Source of the DNA: an uncultured Granulosicoccaceae bacterium
GTDB lineage: Bacteria; Pseudomonadota; Gammaproteobacteria; Granulosicoccales; Granulosicoccaceae
Length of the DNA: 64,000 nucleotides
NCBI GenBank assembly: GCA_937922945.1
Contig: CAKZUP010000066.1
Coordinates: 1-64,000, forward strand
Reading direction: 5' to 3'
Shown in pieces: positions 43,842-51,669 of the stretch. The number at the start of each line of letters is the position of its first letter. Within the stretch, counting starts at the first letter, position 1. The position numbers were made by a program, and so were the translations under genes. The notes beneath the pieces were generated by a model. It had not been told where the DNA came from and did no database searches. It worked only from the letters and a program-made list of their open reading frames with translations.

Positions 43842-44041
43842 CGGTGTATTATAGAAGTCGCTGATGGTATGACCACAGAAAGGTTTAGATACTGCGGCCC
43901 ACCTACGTACCACTATTAGCCCGTACTCATTTGTTTGATCAGCATCGCTGCGCATCTGCGCACTTTCGAACAAGTAGGATAGTTCCGATAGAAAAGTTCG
44001 GATAAACTAATGAGATAATCTGCTTCAGATAAAAATAATAA

Positions 44042-44764
44042 ATGAATAAAGCAAATACACGGCAAACGGCGTTGCAGGGCATTCGTGCAGTGTCGTTCGA
44101 TCTCGATGATACTTTCTGGGACTGTGATCCTGTCATTGTTCACGCTGAGAATAAACTAAACCAGTGGCTGGATACGCATCATCCTGACGTTATGGCAGCG
44201 CACACAGCAGACGCTGTTAGGGAGGTACGATCGGCTCTTTATCAAACCCATGCACATCTGGCCACCGATGTTACGCTCATGCGAAAAGCCCTACTAACAC
44301 AGTTAGTGGGTGAAAGAACCGATGCGGAAATTATTGTTGACCAGGCGTTCGATGTTTTTTATAGGGCTCGCAGTGAAGTGACGCTGTACGACGGTACACT
44401 TGAGATGCTCAAGGCTTTAAAACCGAGGTATAAACTTGCGGCTATCACCAATGGCAATGCTGATCTGGGTCTAATCGGTCTGGCGGAATACTTCCATGAT
44501 ATTCGTCGTGCAGATTTGGCGAATCCGCCTAAACCGGCGGTCGATATGTTTCATTCCTGCTGCACAGCACTCAATATTGCCGCAAACGAGCTGCTGCATG
44601 TCGGTGATAATCCGCACACCGACGTAATGGGCGGTCATAATGCTGGTGTGAAGACAGTCTGGTTTAATCGAGCCCGAGAGGTATGGCCACAAGAGCTGCC
44701 TCGCGCAACAATTGAAGTGCAATCAATAGCGCAGTTGCATCAACTTCTGATTGACCCTGATTAG
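44042..44764 (+). CDS. HAD-family phosphatase, YigB-like
   Basis: 240 residues. HAD motifs: FDLDDTFWDCDPVI (two catalytic Asp), AITNGNADLGLIGLAEYF (motif II), the Lys in NPPKPAVDMF (motif III) and HVGDNPHTDVMGGHNAG (motif IV). The opening and the phrase ITNGNA are very like YigB, which in E. coli dephosphorylates 5-amino-6-(5-phospho-D-ribitylamino)uracil in riboflavin synthesis. A similar role is possible, but HAD specificity cannot be read safely. The ATG lacks a visible ribosome-binding site. Confidence 0.82.
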   Translation: MNKANTRQTALQGIRAVSFDLDDTFWDCDPVIVHAENKLNQWLDTHHPDVMAAHTADAVREVRSALYQTHAHLATDVTLMRKALLTQLVGERTDAEIIVDQAFDVFYRARSEVTLYDGTLEMLKALKPRYKLAAITNGNADLGLIGLAEYFHDIRRADLANPPKPAVDMFHSCCTALNIAANELLHVGDNPHTDVMGGHNAGVKTVWFNRAREVWPQELPRATIEVQSIAQLHQLLIDPD

Positions 44765-44888
44765 GCGGCAACGCGAACGAGCGTTATCCAGCTTCTCAGG
44801 CCGCGCTATGGATTTGCATAGATCAGGCTTGAACCATCGGGGTGTATCGTATTTTGGCTGTGTATTTTTATGATGAGTGGAAAAAATT

Positions 44889-45746
44889 ATGAGTAGGCTT
44901 GTTTATGTGAACGGTGATTTTGTTGCTGAAGAAGATGCGAAAATCTCTGTATTTGATCGTGGTTTTCTCTTTGCCGATGCAGTTTATGAAGTGTCGACTG
45001 TGCTTGACGGCAAACTCATCGATAACAATGCTCATCTTCGCCGCCTGTCCAGATCGCTTTCAGAACTATCGATGGCAGCACCGTGTTCCGATGAAGAGCT
45101 GGTTGCGGCTCAGCACAAACTGGTCGAGCTAAACGGGGTTGATCAGGGATTACTTTACTTGCAAGTGAGTCGGGGTGTTGCCGATCGCGACTTTTTTTAT
45201 CCAAGCCACAACGACTCTTCTCTGGTTATGTTCACTCAGAAGAAAAGCTTGCTGGATAATCCGAAAGTGCTAACGGGTTTGCGTATTATTTCGGTACCGG
45301 ATATACGTTGGCAACGGCGCGACATTAAAACGGTTGGCTTACTGGCACCTTGCATGAGCAAGCAAGCGGCTATCGATGCAAACGCAGATGATGCGTGGAT
45401 GGTAGAAGACGGATACGTCACCGAAGGAACATCAAACAATGCGTATATTGTTACTGCCGATAATAAAATCAAAACGCGTCATTTGGGCAATGAAATTCTT
45501 TCGGGAATTACGCGCACAGCTGTGTTGAAATTCGCGCGCGAGGCTAACTATGAAGTGGTCGAAGAACCTTTCACGTTAAAAGAGGTCGAATCTGCACAAG
45601 AGGCTTTTATTACCAGTGCTTCTCTGTTTGTCATGCCAGTGGTCAATGTGGACGGAAAGGACATCGGGAGCGGAAAGCCCGGTCCAGTCAGTCTGGAAAT
45701 GCGCAAGATATACATAGAAACAGCGCGTGAAAGGGCTGATTTATAA
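44889..45746 (+). CDS. D-amino-acid (D-alanine) aminotransferase, class IV
   Basis: 285 residues from the ATG at 44889; a GTG at 44877 adds four residues. Class IV PLP transaminase: YVNGDFVAEEDAKISVFDRGFLFADAVYEV, the PLP Lys in DIKTVGLLAPCMSKQAA, and EGTSNNAYIV with GITRTAVL. Compared with branched-chain transaminases and aminodeoxychorismate lyase, the sequence is nearest the D-alanine type. It would make D-amino acids such as D-Ala or D-Glu from 2-oxoacids for cell-wall precursors. No partner gene is adjacent. Confidence 0.88.
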   Translation: MSRLVYVNGDFVAEEDAKISVFDRGFLFADAVYEVSTVLDGKLIDNNAHLRRLSRSLSELSMAAPCSDEELVAAQHKLVELNGVDQGLLYLQVSRGVADRDFFYPSHNDSSLVMFTQKKSLLDNPKVLTGLRIISVPDIRWQRRDIKTVGLLAPCMSKQAAIDANADDAWMVEDGYVTEGTSNNAYIVTADNKIKTRHLGNEILSGITRTAVLKFAREANYEVVEEPFTLKEVESAQEAFITSASLFVMPVVNVDGKDIGSGKPGPVSLEMRKIYIETARERADL

Positions 45747-45861
45747 TTTGTTTGCACATCGACGACGCAATTGTTTCTGATTCGGAATCTTTGGCGCAAG
45801 AGTTTAGGTCTACAATGGTCCAAACGTTAGTCTCTTCTGAACATTGGAGTCGATTTTTTAG

Positions 45862-47982
45862 ATGGTGGCGCATCGTTACAACCTGAGTCGGCCTAACTGG
45901 GTATTTATCCGGTTGCGTGCGCTTGTCTGCGTTGTACTGTCTGTTTTATTAAGTGCCTGTAATGTGTCTGACGACAATCTGGCCACAACAGATTCCTCTT
46001 CAGGTCCAGATTCTCCGCTAACGGAAGACGCTGCCGATGATCCCGGCAACAGGGCGGACGCTGTGATCATTCCCGCGTCAGCGCAGCCTGTTGCAATAGA
46101 GCTCTCCACAGTGGAAGAGACACCAGTAAGCGGTTTTTTTGCAACGATCGGGCTCAGCGTATCAAGTTCCGCTAATGCAAGCCTGCAGGAGCCGCCGTAT
46201 TACATTGTTTCTCAACCCCTGCACGGCACCATCGTGCAGGAAGGCAACTCCCGACTTTTCACCTATGTTCCCGACCGTGATTTCTTTGGCACCGACACCT
46301 TTGAGTACAGCATAGCGGAAGGCAAAAACGCGCCGGTGTCGATTATCGTTAGTAATGTCAACGACGCCCCGGTCTTGTTCACAGACCTATTGCGAGTAGT
46401 GGAGGCGGGCAGTGAGTACAAAACGTCACTTGTGGCGTCCGATCCGGATAATGATGCGCTTATTTATACAGCCAGCAATCTGCCCTCATGGTTATCCTTG
46501 AACCAGAACACCGGTGAGCTATCAGGTACGCCTACGCGCTTCGACATTGGTGTGTTCCAGAATCTGACCTTTAGCGTCACTGATGTTCGTGGCCTTAGCC
46601 AGACCGTTAGCGACGTGGTTATCGAAGTCATCGCCGCAAACGACGCTCCGTTTATTAACGTCGACCAAATTCCCAGCGATCTGGATGCCGGCGAGATGAT
46701 CGTAGTGCCATTGTTTCCTGATGATTCGAACGGTGACCCGGTCGCCGTGACTTACGAGCCAAATGAGCTTCTTGATATTAATGTCTCGCTTGGTGTTATC
46801 GAAATTGTGGCTGCAGAGGTCGAAGAGGTCACCAAAGTTGAAATGGTGTTGCGTGCCACCGATATCCGTGGTGGTGTCACGGTCACCACCGTGCCCTTCA
46901 TCCTTCACCCTATGAACGCCAGTGGTCGGGGTCGTACTTTGTATGGTCGGGGCGCTGGTGGTGCGGGTGTTCATCTGGTTGTGTTAGGTGATGGATATCG
47001 TGAAGATCAGCAAGCGGTTTTCCGCGAACATGTTGAAACTCTGGTTGAAAAAATGCGTGCCGATGTCGGCATGAGTACGCACTTTTCCGCTTGGAATATT
47101 CACATGGTTGAAACACCGTCCGTCGACTCGGGTATCGATGATAATCTCTCTGTCGACATACGCGATACAGTATTCGGCACCGGTTATTTCTGCAAATCTG
47201 TGCGCAGACTCATTTGTGGTGATCAGTCAGCCATGTTCAGTGTCGCTATCGATGAATACCCTAATTTCGATCAAATTCTGGTGTTGGTTAACGATTCACG
47301 CTACGGCGGTGGTGGTGGCAACATTGCTATTTCTTCCACCGAAAGTATCGAAATCGCGTTGCATGAAATGGGGCATACCATAGCCGGACTGGCTGACGAA
47401 TACGTCGATCAATACATCCCGGAAAGCAGCATGCCTTCTTTCGTGGAAGGGCAGTATCCGAACGTATCCAGCAGAAGTGAACCGTCAGACGTACCCTGGA
47501 GCCATTTCTTTGCACCGGAGGACGGTTTCTCGGCGTTCAGCCCGGACTTGGAAGTTGGCGTTTATGAAGGGGCTTTCTATCGTGCCAATGGTTTTTATAG
47601 ACCCACTCCCGATAGCTTGATGCGCAGCTACGATGGCACGCTTGGACCGATCAACAGTGAACAATGGGCGCTGGCCGTCTATTCACGCGCCACACCCATT
47701 TTGGATATTGCGCCGGTTACCCGCTTATTGACGTTGCCTGCGGGTGCGGCACAGGAGTTTCGTGTAGAGCCTATGTTTGGCTCAGATCTGCAATCTGTTG
47801 AATGGCGGTTAGACTCGAGAGTCATTCCCGATTCAGGTTTGGATAGGTCGAGTGTCAACCTCAGCTTTCCAGCGGGTGAATACAAGGTGTCTGTTAGTGT
47901 CAAAGACATAAGTGGGCTGATACGCAAACCCGAACCTCACAATGGCGTTTTTAATTGGGAGTGGACGGTTGTCAGTCAGTAG
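45862..47982 (+). CDS. M64-family metallopeptidase lipoprotein with Ig/cadherin-like domains
   Basis: 706 residues. A lipobox (LLSAC, about residues 29-33) shows lipid anchoring. Residues 75-170 and 175-265 look like Ig/cadherin-type repeats ending in VNDAPV and ANDAPF, and a third such domain reaches about 350. The catalytic domain has HEMGHTIAGLADEY, the zinc motif HExxH at H501-H505 with the downstream acid, as in the IgA-peptidase M64 family. LVVLGDGYREDQQAVF and FDQILVLVNDSRYGGGGG are also family-like. A final Ig-like segment closes the protein. It probably cleaves extracellular or surface proteins. It is the first gene of the exported-protein locus. Confidence 0.87.
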   Translation: MVAHRYNLSRPNWVFIRLRALVCVVLSVLLSACNVSDDNLATTDSSSGPDSPLTEDAADDPGNRADAVIIPASAQPVAIELSTVEETPVSGFFATIGLSVSSSANASLQEPPYYIVSQPLHGTIVQEGNSRLFTYVPDRDFFGTDTFEYSIAEGKNAPVSIIVSNVNDAPVLFTDLLRVVEAGSEYKTSLVASDPDNDALIYTASNLPSWLSLNQNTGELSGTPTRFDIGVFQNLTFSVTDVRGLSQTVSDVVIEVIAANDAPFINVDQIPSDLDAGEMIVVPLFPDDSNGDPVAVTYEPNELLDINVSLGVIEIVAAEVEEVTKVEMVLRATDIRGGVTVTTVPFILHPMNASGRGRTLYGRGAGGAGVHLVVLGDGYREDQQAVFREHVETLVEKMRADVGMSTHFSAWNIHMVETPSVDSGIDDNLSVDIRDTVFGTGYFCKSVRRLICGDQSAMFSVAIDEYPNFDQILVLVNDSRYGGGGGNIAISSTESIEIALHEMGHTIAGLADEYVDQYIPESSMPSFVEGQYPNVSSRSEPSDVPWSHFFAPEDGFSAFSPDLEVGVYEGAFYRANGFYRPTPDSLMRSYDGTLGPINSEQWALAVYSRATPILDIAPVTRLLTLPAGAAQEFRVEPMFGSDLQSVEWRLDSRVIPDSGLDRSSVNLSFPAGEYKVSVSVKDISGLIRKPEPHNGVFNWEWTVVSQ

Positions 47983-48004
47983 TCGCCCTCACTTCCTAAG
48001 CTTG

Positions 48005-48049
48005 AAAAATTTTGCTGTGAAAATTGTTGCTGTGAAAATTGGTGTTGTA
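48005..48049 (+). repeat. 15-bp tandem repeat, three copies
   Basis: AAAAATTTTGCTGTG, AAAATTGTTGCTGTG and AAAATTGGTGTTGTA follow one another, with a partial fourth copy, in the spacer between the M64 gene and the small secreted protein. Confidence 0.8.
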
Positions 48050-48090
48050 AAAATCAAGTGCAGCGTAAATTAAGTTGGAGTCGTCGTTTT

Positions 48091-48540
48091 ATGTTCAGTC
48101 AAACGTTCACGCGAACGATTTTCGCGCATCTACTATGTGTGGCTTTAGGCATAGTGAGCTGCGTTGCCCAAGCCGAGTTACGCGTCATAGTGCAATATGA
48201 TGACAGTGGGCACAATCTGTTGCGAGCCGTTGAGTTGCCAGAGACCAATGCACTGCCTACCGAGCTTTCGACTGAGCTGCTCAAAAACGCATTAACCCGT
48301 GTGACATTGAAATGGTATGACTCTGACGGCCGTTTGATGCATGCCGGTAGCATTACCGACCCCCGACTGGTCCATGCACCCTTAACATCCACCACCGAAG
48401 CGCCAGAGGTTGTCGGGCTCAATACTGGGGCTTATATGGTCTCGGGGCCGATTGGGAGCGCGGTGCTGGAAGTGCAGTTACCAGCCAATCCCACCCTGGG
48501 GCTCGATGCACATACATACCGAATCGATCTGCTGAACTGA
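48091..48540 (+). CDS. Small secreted protein of unknown function
   Basis: 149 residues from the ATG at 48091, which has GGAG ten bases upstream; a GTG at 48058 is possible. A signal peptide ends at VSCVAQA. The mature part, about 120 residues, is beta-rich (ELRVIVQYDDSGHNLLRAVELPE; RVTLKWYDSDGRLMHAGSI; GSAVLEVQLP). I recognise no family. It lies between the M64 peptidase and the coiled-coil membrane protein, and may be an accessory of either. Confidence 0.6.
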   Translation: MFSQTFTRTIFAHLLCVALGIVSCVAQAELRVIVQYDDSGHNLLRAVELPETNALPTELSTELLKNALTRVTLKWYDSDGRLMHAGSITDPRLVHAPLTSTTEAPEVVGLNTGAYMVSGPIGSAVLEVQLPANPTLGLDAHTYRIDLLN

Positions 48541-48557
48541 TTTTTCGCCTTTGCTCA

Positions 48558-48577
48558 TTTGGGTAATCTTACCCAAA
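48558..48577. promoter_or_regulatory. Perfect 20-base dyad upstream of the coiled-coil gene
   Basis: TTTGGGTAA (48558-48566) and TTACCCAAA (48569-48577) are exact inverted repeats around TC. It lies 18 bases after the stop of the small secreted protein and about 200 before the next start. It is a candidate operator, or a terminator stem without a U-run. Confidence 0.5.
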
Positions 48578-48778
48578 TTCGCGTAATTCGCGACTCGATA
48601 AGCAGATAACGCGAGCTAAATCCAGTAAGCTTATGAAAATTATAGGTTTGCTGAAATCGTGCTTTGGTCGATGTTGTTCGAAAAACCTTGTGTAAACAAA
48701 CGACTACTGCCCGTTTTGCTACCGCCAATGGGATATCATGCCCAAAGGATGGGCTTGGCCTATCTGTAAAGCGAAATA

Positions 48779-50917
48779 ATGCACGAAAGTGCCTCCCAAA
48801 ATAAGAGTGTCGAAGGCTTAATGTCCACGCCTGATTTTGACAAACCGAAAGCTGATGCCGATGGCATGTTCGACTTTCTCGAAGAGGAAGCCGCCAACCG
48901 CCCCTCGCGCGAAAAAAAGGCTCGTCGAACCGATGAGCTGGTTATGCCGATTATTCGCAAACCGGTACCGATTTCTGAATCGGGCCCGGCACGCGTAGGT
49001 TCGTCAGATACGGTTTCGATCAATGTATCTGACGATGACTTCGACTTTCTCGGTGATCAGCCCTCGCCAAAACCCCGCCCAGTAGCACAGGAAGAAGCGT
49101 GGAATGAGGGTATTCATGTTGAGAGCGAACCACGTGGAAAGTTATTTGGTGGAAAGTCGTTAGCGTTGCTTGTAGGCGCTGTGTTGATCGCCGGGGGGGG
49201 GCTTGGCTTTATGCTGCTGCGTGATTCATCCTCACAGGACGCGGCAACGACCACCGGCACCGTAAACGACGAAACAGTTGTTGGCGTTACCAATTCGTCT
49301 GACGTAGGCGATTCGTCTGAAGCTGCACCGTCTGACGTTATCCAGACCACTGGGCAGTCATCGCTGTATCAACAGTTCAGTGAGCAGCTGCAAATCATCG
49401 AAGGACTTGTCGCAGAAGGGTTGCTCGATGAGGCGGAGAGTGCGCTGACGCGGATGGATAGATCTGTTTATGGTTATGGCGCGCCAGAATTTGGTGAGAT
49501 TGAAAATCAGATCGCCCGTTTGCGAACTGTCGATGTTGGTTCTGCTTCTGATACAGAAACCGTGGAAGAAGCCAGAAGAGCAGCCGAATTGGCGCGCATC
49601 AATGCCGCTGATCGTTTGGCGGAAGATCAGCGAATAGCCGAGGAAGCGCGACTGGCAGATGAAGCACTTGCTGAAGAGTCCCGTGTCGCAGAAGAGGCGC
49701 GTTTAGCAGAACAAGTGCGACTGGCAGAGGAAGCACGATTAGCTGAACAAGCTCTCGCTGCGGAACAGGCCCGGCTGGCAGAGGAAACCCGTATAGCCGA
49801 AGAAGCACGATTAGCAGAACAAGCTCTCGCTGCAGAACGGGCTCGACTGGCAGAGGAAACCCGTTTAGCCGAAGAAGCACGTTTAGCTGAAGAAGCTCGC
49901 GCTGCGGAACAGGCGCGCTTTGAAGAGGAAGCACGTTTAGCCGAGGAAGCTCGATTAGCTGAAGAAGCTCTCGCTGCGGAACAGGCCCGCTTGGCAGAGG
50001 AAGCACGATTAGCTGAAGAGGCTCGCGCTGCGGAACAGGTGCGATTAGCACAGGAAGCACGTCTAGCTGAACAAGCACGCGTTGCGGAACAGGCTCGACT
50101 GGCAGAGGAAACCCGTTTAGCCGAAGAAGCACGTATAGCTGAAGAAGCTCGCGCTGCCGAACAGGCACGTTTGGCGGAGGCAGCGCGCTTGGCGGAGGCG
50201 GCTCGTTTGCTTGAAGCGGCCAAATTGGAAGAAGCGGCTCGGGTGGCGGAAGAAGCGCGCGTCGCAGCGCTTGCCGCAAGAGCGGCAGCCGAACTGCAAG
50301 CAGCGCAGGAGCGCGCTGCAGCTGATCAGGCAGCGCAGCAGGAGTCACTTGAGCAGGAACAATTAGCCTTGGCAACCGACAAAGCGCAGGAGCGGATTCA
50401 ACAGGAACGCGCGGCGCAGATAGAAACAGAGCGTCGTATAGCTGAGCGTAATCGCTTGAATAATGAAAGAGCAAGGGCTGCTGAGTTTGACCGTCAGCAA
50501 GCTCTGCAACGCCAAGCGGCACAGCAGAGAGAGGCTGCTGAGCAAGCGCAAGCTAACCTACAAATTACCCCTAAACCTGTCAACATCAGCGATGATGATT
50601 TTAATTATGTGGCGGGTAAGTTTGTTGAGCTCAAGCAGGCAGTCACTGAGCGAAACATTCAGAAAGTGATTGAACTAACGCAACCGTCTGGTCGACGTAT
50701 TCAGCAGATGTTACAGATATTTGAAAACCACGATGAGGTGCAGGCACGAATCAGCAACGTGGCTTCACGAAACGCCGACGGTGTCATTGTCGGACAGTTG
50801 CGAATTCAAAAACTCGTGCGAAAATCGGGCGCGGTTACATCCGCACCGGATAATTTGTCATCCATCACCCTAACCAGTAAGCGAAGCCCCACGGGTTGGT
50901 CTGAAATAGTCTGGTAG
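48779..50917 (+). CDS. TolA-shaped membrane protein with a long Ala/Glu/Arg coiled coil
   Basis: 712 residues. The cytoplasmic N-terminus (about 1-125) is acidic and basic in turn and contains NVSDDDFDFL at 82-91. One membrane helix follows (about 127-147, LALLVGAVLIAGGGLGFMLL), then a low-complexity stretch, a helical segment (YQQFSEQLQIIEGLVAEGLLDEAES), and about 330 residues of EEARLAEQ-type repeats forming a very long helix. The C-terminal 110 residues form an NTF2-like domain (FVELKQAVTERNIQKVIELTQPSGRRIQQML), preceded by NISDDDFNYV at 602-611, an echo of the N-terminal motif. The layout recalls TolA, spanning the periplasm. Codons 139-141 lie in a G9 tract. Confidence 0.8.
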   Translation: MHESASQNKSVEGLMSTPDFDKPKADADGMFDFLEEEAANRPSREKKARRTDELVMPIIRKPVPISESGPARVGSSDTVSINVSDDDFDFLGDQPSPKPRPVAQEEAWNEGIHVESEPRGKLFGGKSLALLVGAVLIAGGGLGFMLLRDSSSQDAATTTGTVNDETVVGVTNSSDVGDSSEAAPSDVIQTTGQSSLYQQFSEQLQIIEGLVAEGLLDEAESALTRMDRSVYGYGAPEFGEIENQIARLRTVDVGSASDTETVEEARRAAELARINAADRLAEDQRIAEEARLADEALAEESRVAEEARLAEQVRLAEEARLAEQALAAEQARLAEETRIAEEARLAEQALAAERARLAEETRLAEEARLAEEARAAEQARFEEEARLAEEARLAEEALAAEQARLAEEARLAEEARAAEQVRLAQEARLAEQARVAEQARLAEETRLAEEARIAEEARAAEQARLAEAARLAEAARLLEAAKLEEAARVAEEARVAALAARAAAELQAAQERAAADQAAQQESLEQEQLALATDKAQERIQQERAAQIETERRIAERNRLNNERARAAEFDRQQALQRQAAQQREAAEQAQANLQITPKPVNISDDDFNYVAGKFVELKQAVTERNIQKVIELTQPSGRRIQQMLQIFENHDEVQARISNVASRNADGVIVGQLRIQKLVRKSGAVTSAPDNLSSITLTSKRSPTGWSEIVW
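49193..49201 (+). repeat. Nine-G homopolymer inside the membrane-segment codons
   Basis: Three GGG codons (G139-G141) plus neighbouring bases give an uninterrupted run of nine G. Loss or gain of one G would shift the frame within the membrane helix and remove the whole periplasmic part. Confidence 0.85.
49567..50230 (+). repeat. Tandem repeat region encoding the coiled coil
   Basis: Units of about 18 bases encode EEARLA-like hexads, arranged in larger blocks. Two blocks of about 75 bases, at 49841-49915 and 50093-50167, differ at only a few positions and lie 252 bases apart, a multiple of three, so recombination between them would delete 84 residues in frame. Confidence 0.85.
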
Positions 50918-50930
50918 CCCGGAGATAACT

Positions 50931-51572
50931 ATGTGCCGTACACGATTCAAGAAAATTGCCGCAACGTTTGTGGCGGTTATGCATGTGTTATTCAGCGTGT
51001 TGTTGGTTGTTCCCGGATATGCGAACGCGCAAGCTGTCGATGTTGAACCACCAACCATAGAACATGAAAGTGTTGATCAGGGTGTGCGTGGAGAAACGCA
51101 GGTATTTTCAGCAACTGTTGCCGATAATAATGCAATCTCTTCAATGACGTTGCATTATCGCTTCGGTTCGACAACAGGGTACATCACGGTTCCTATGTCG
51201 CCAATCTCAGGCACGTCCATTTATACAGCATCTGTAGATACCGCGAATGCATCCAGCGACCTCATTCAATATTATATGGAAGCGCGGGACACCGGAGGCA
51301 ACCGGACGGTTCAGGGTTTCGCATTTGATCCGTTCGAACGCGTGTTGGTTGATGACGACGCAGCTATCGTGACTGATACAACCTCGGCTAATCCGACGGT
51401 TGTAGCGGCAGCCCCTCGTGAACGAATGTCCACACAACGAAAAATTATTTACGGTTTGTTGGGTGTGTTGGTTGTGGGTGGTCTGGCCGCTGCCAGCAGT
51501 AGTGGAGGTTCCTCAGGCGGATCGTCCGAAGAGCAAGTTGATCTGACGATATTCGTCCCCCAGTTTCAGTGA
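50931..51572 (+). CDS. Exported Ig-like protein with a C-terminal membrane anchor
   Basis: 213 residues. An N-terminal signal segment (VAVMHVLFSVLLVVPGYANAQA) is followed by one Ig/fibronectin-like domain (about 38-130; PPTIEHESVDQGVRGETQVF; SDLIQYYMEARDTGGNRT). A linker leads to a second hydrophobic helix (KIIYGLLGVLVVGGLAAAS), a Ser/Gly run and a hydrophobic end (DLTIFVPQF). The domain between two helices should lie in the periplasm. It starts 13 bases after the coiled-coil gene with a GGAG site, so the two form an operon and probably interact. Confidence 0.65.
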   Translation: MCRTRFKKIAATFVAVMHVLFSVLLVVPGYANAQAVDVEPPTIEHESVDQGVRGETQVFSATVADNNAISSMTLHYRFGSTTGYITVPMSPISGTSIYTASVDTANASSDLIQYYMEARDTGGNRTVQGFAFDPFERVLVDDDAAIVTDTTSANPTVVAAAPRERMSTQRKIIYGLLGVLVVGGLAAASSSGGSSGGSSEEQVDLTIFVPQFQ

Positions 51573-51669
51573 AGCATTACGCCAATCTCAGCTCTGGCCG
51601 GTATTTTCTGACTGACTTTTTATGAATTATCAATTCTAATTTGATGGTTCATTACTGATGGAGTTGCCG

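Noticed and set aside
43916-44143. Minus-strand 75-codon frame across the divergent promoter region
   Set aside because: It overlaps the HAD gene start and the hydrolase promoter and shows no conserved feature.
49599-50522. Minus-strand frames of 307 and 198 codons opposite the coiled-coil gene
   Set aside because: Repetitive Leu/Pro and Ala/Ser sequences produced by the EEARLA-coding repeats; no start context or domain.
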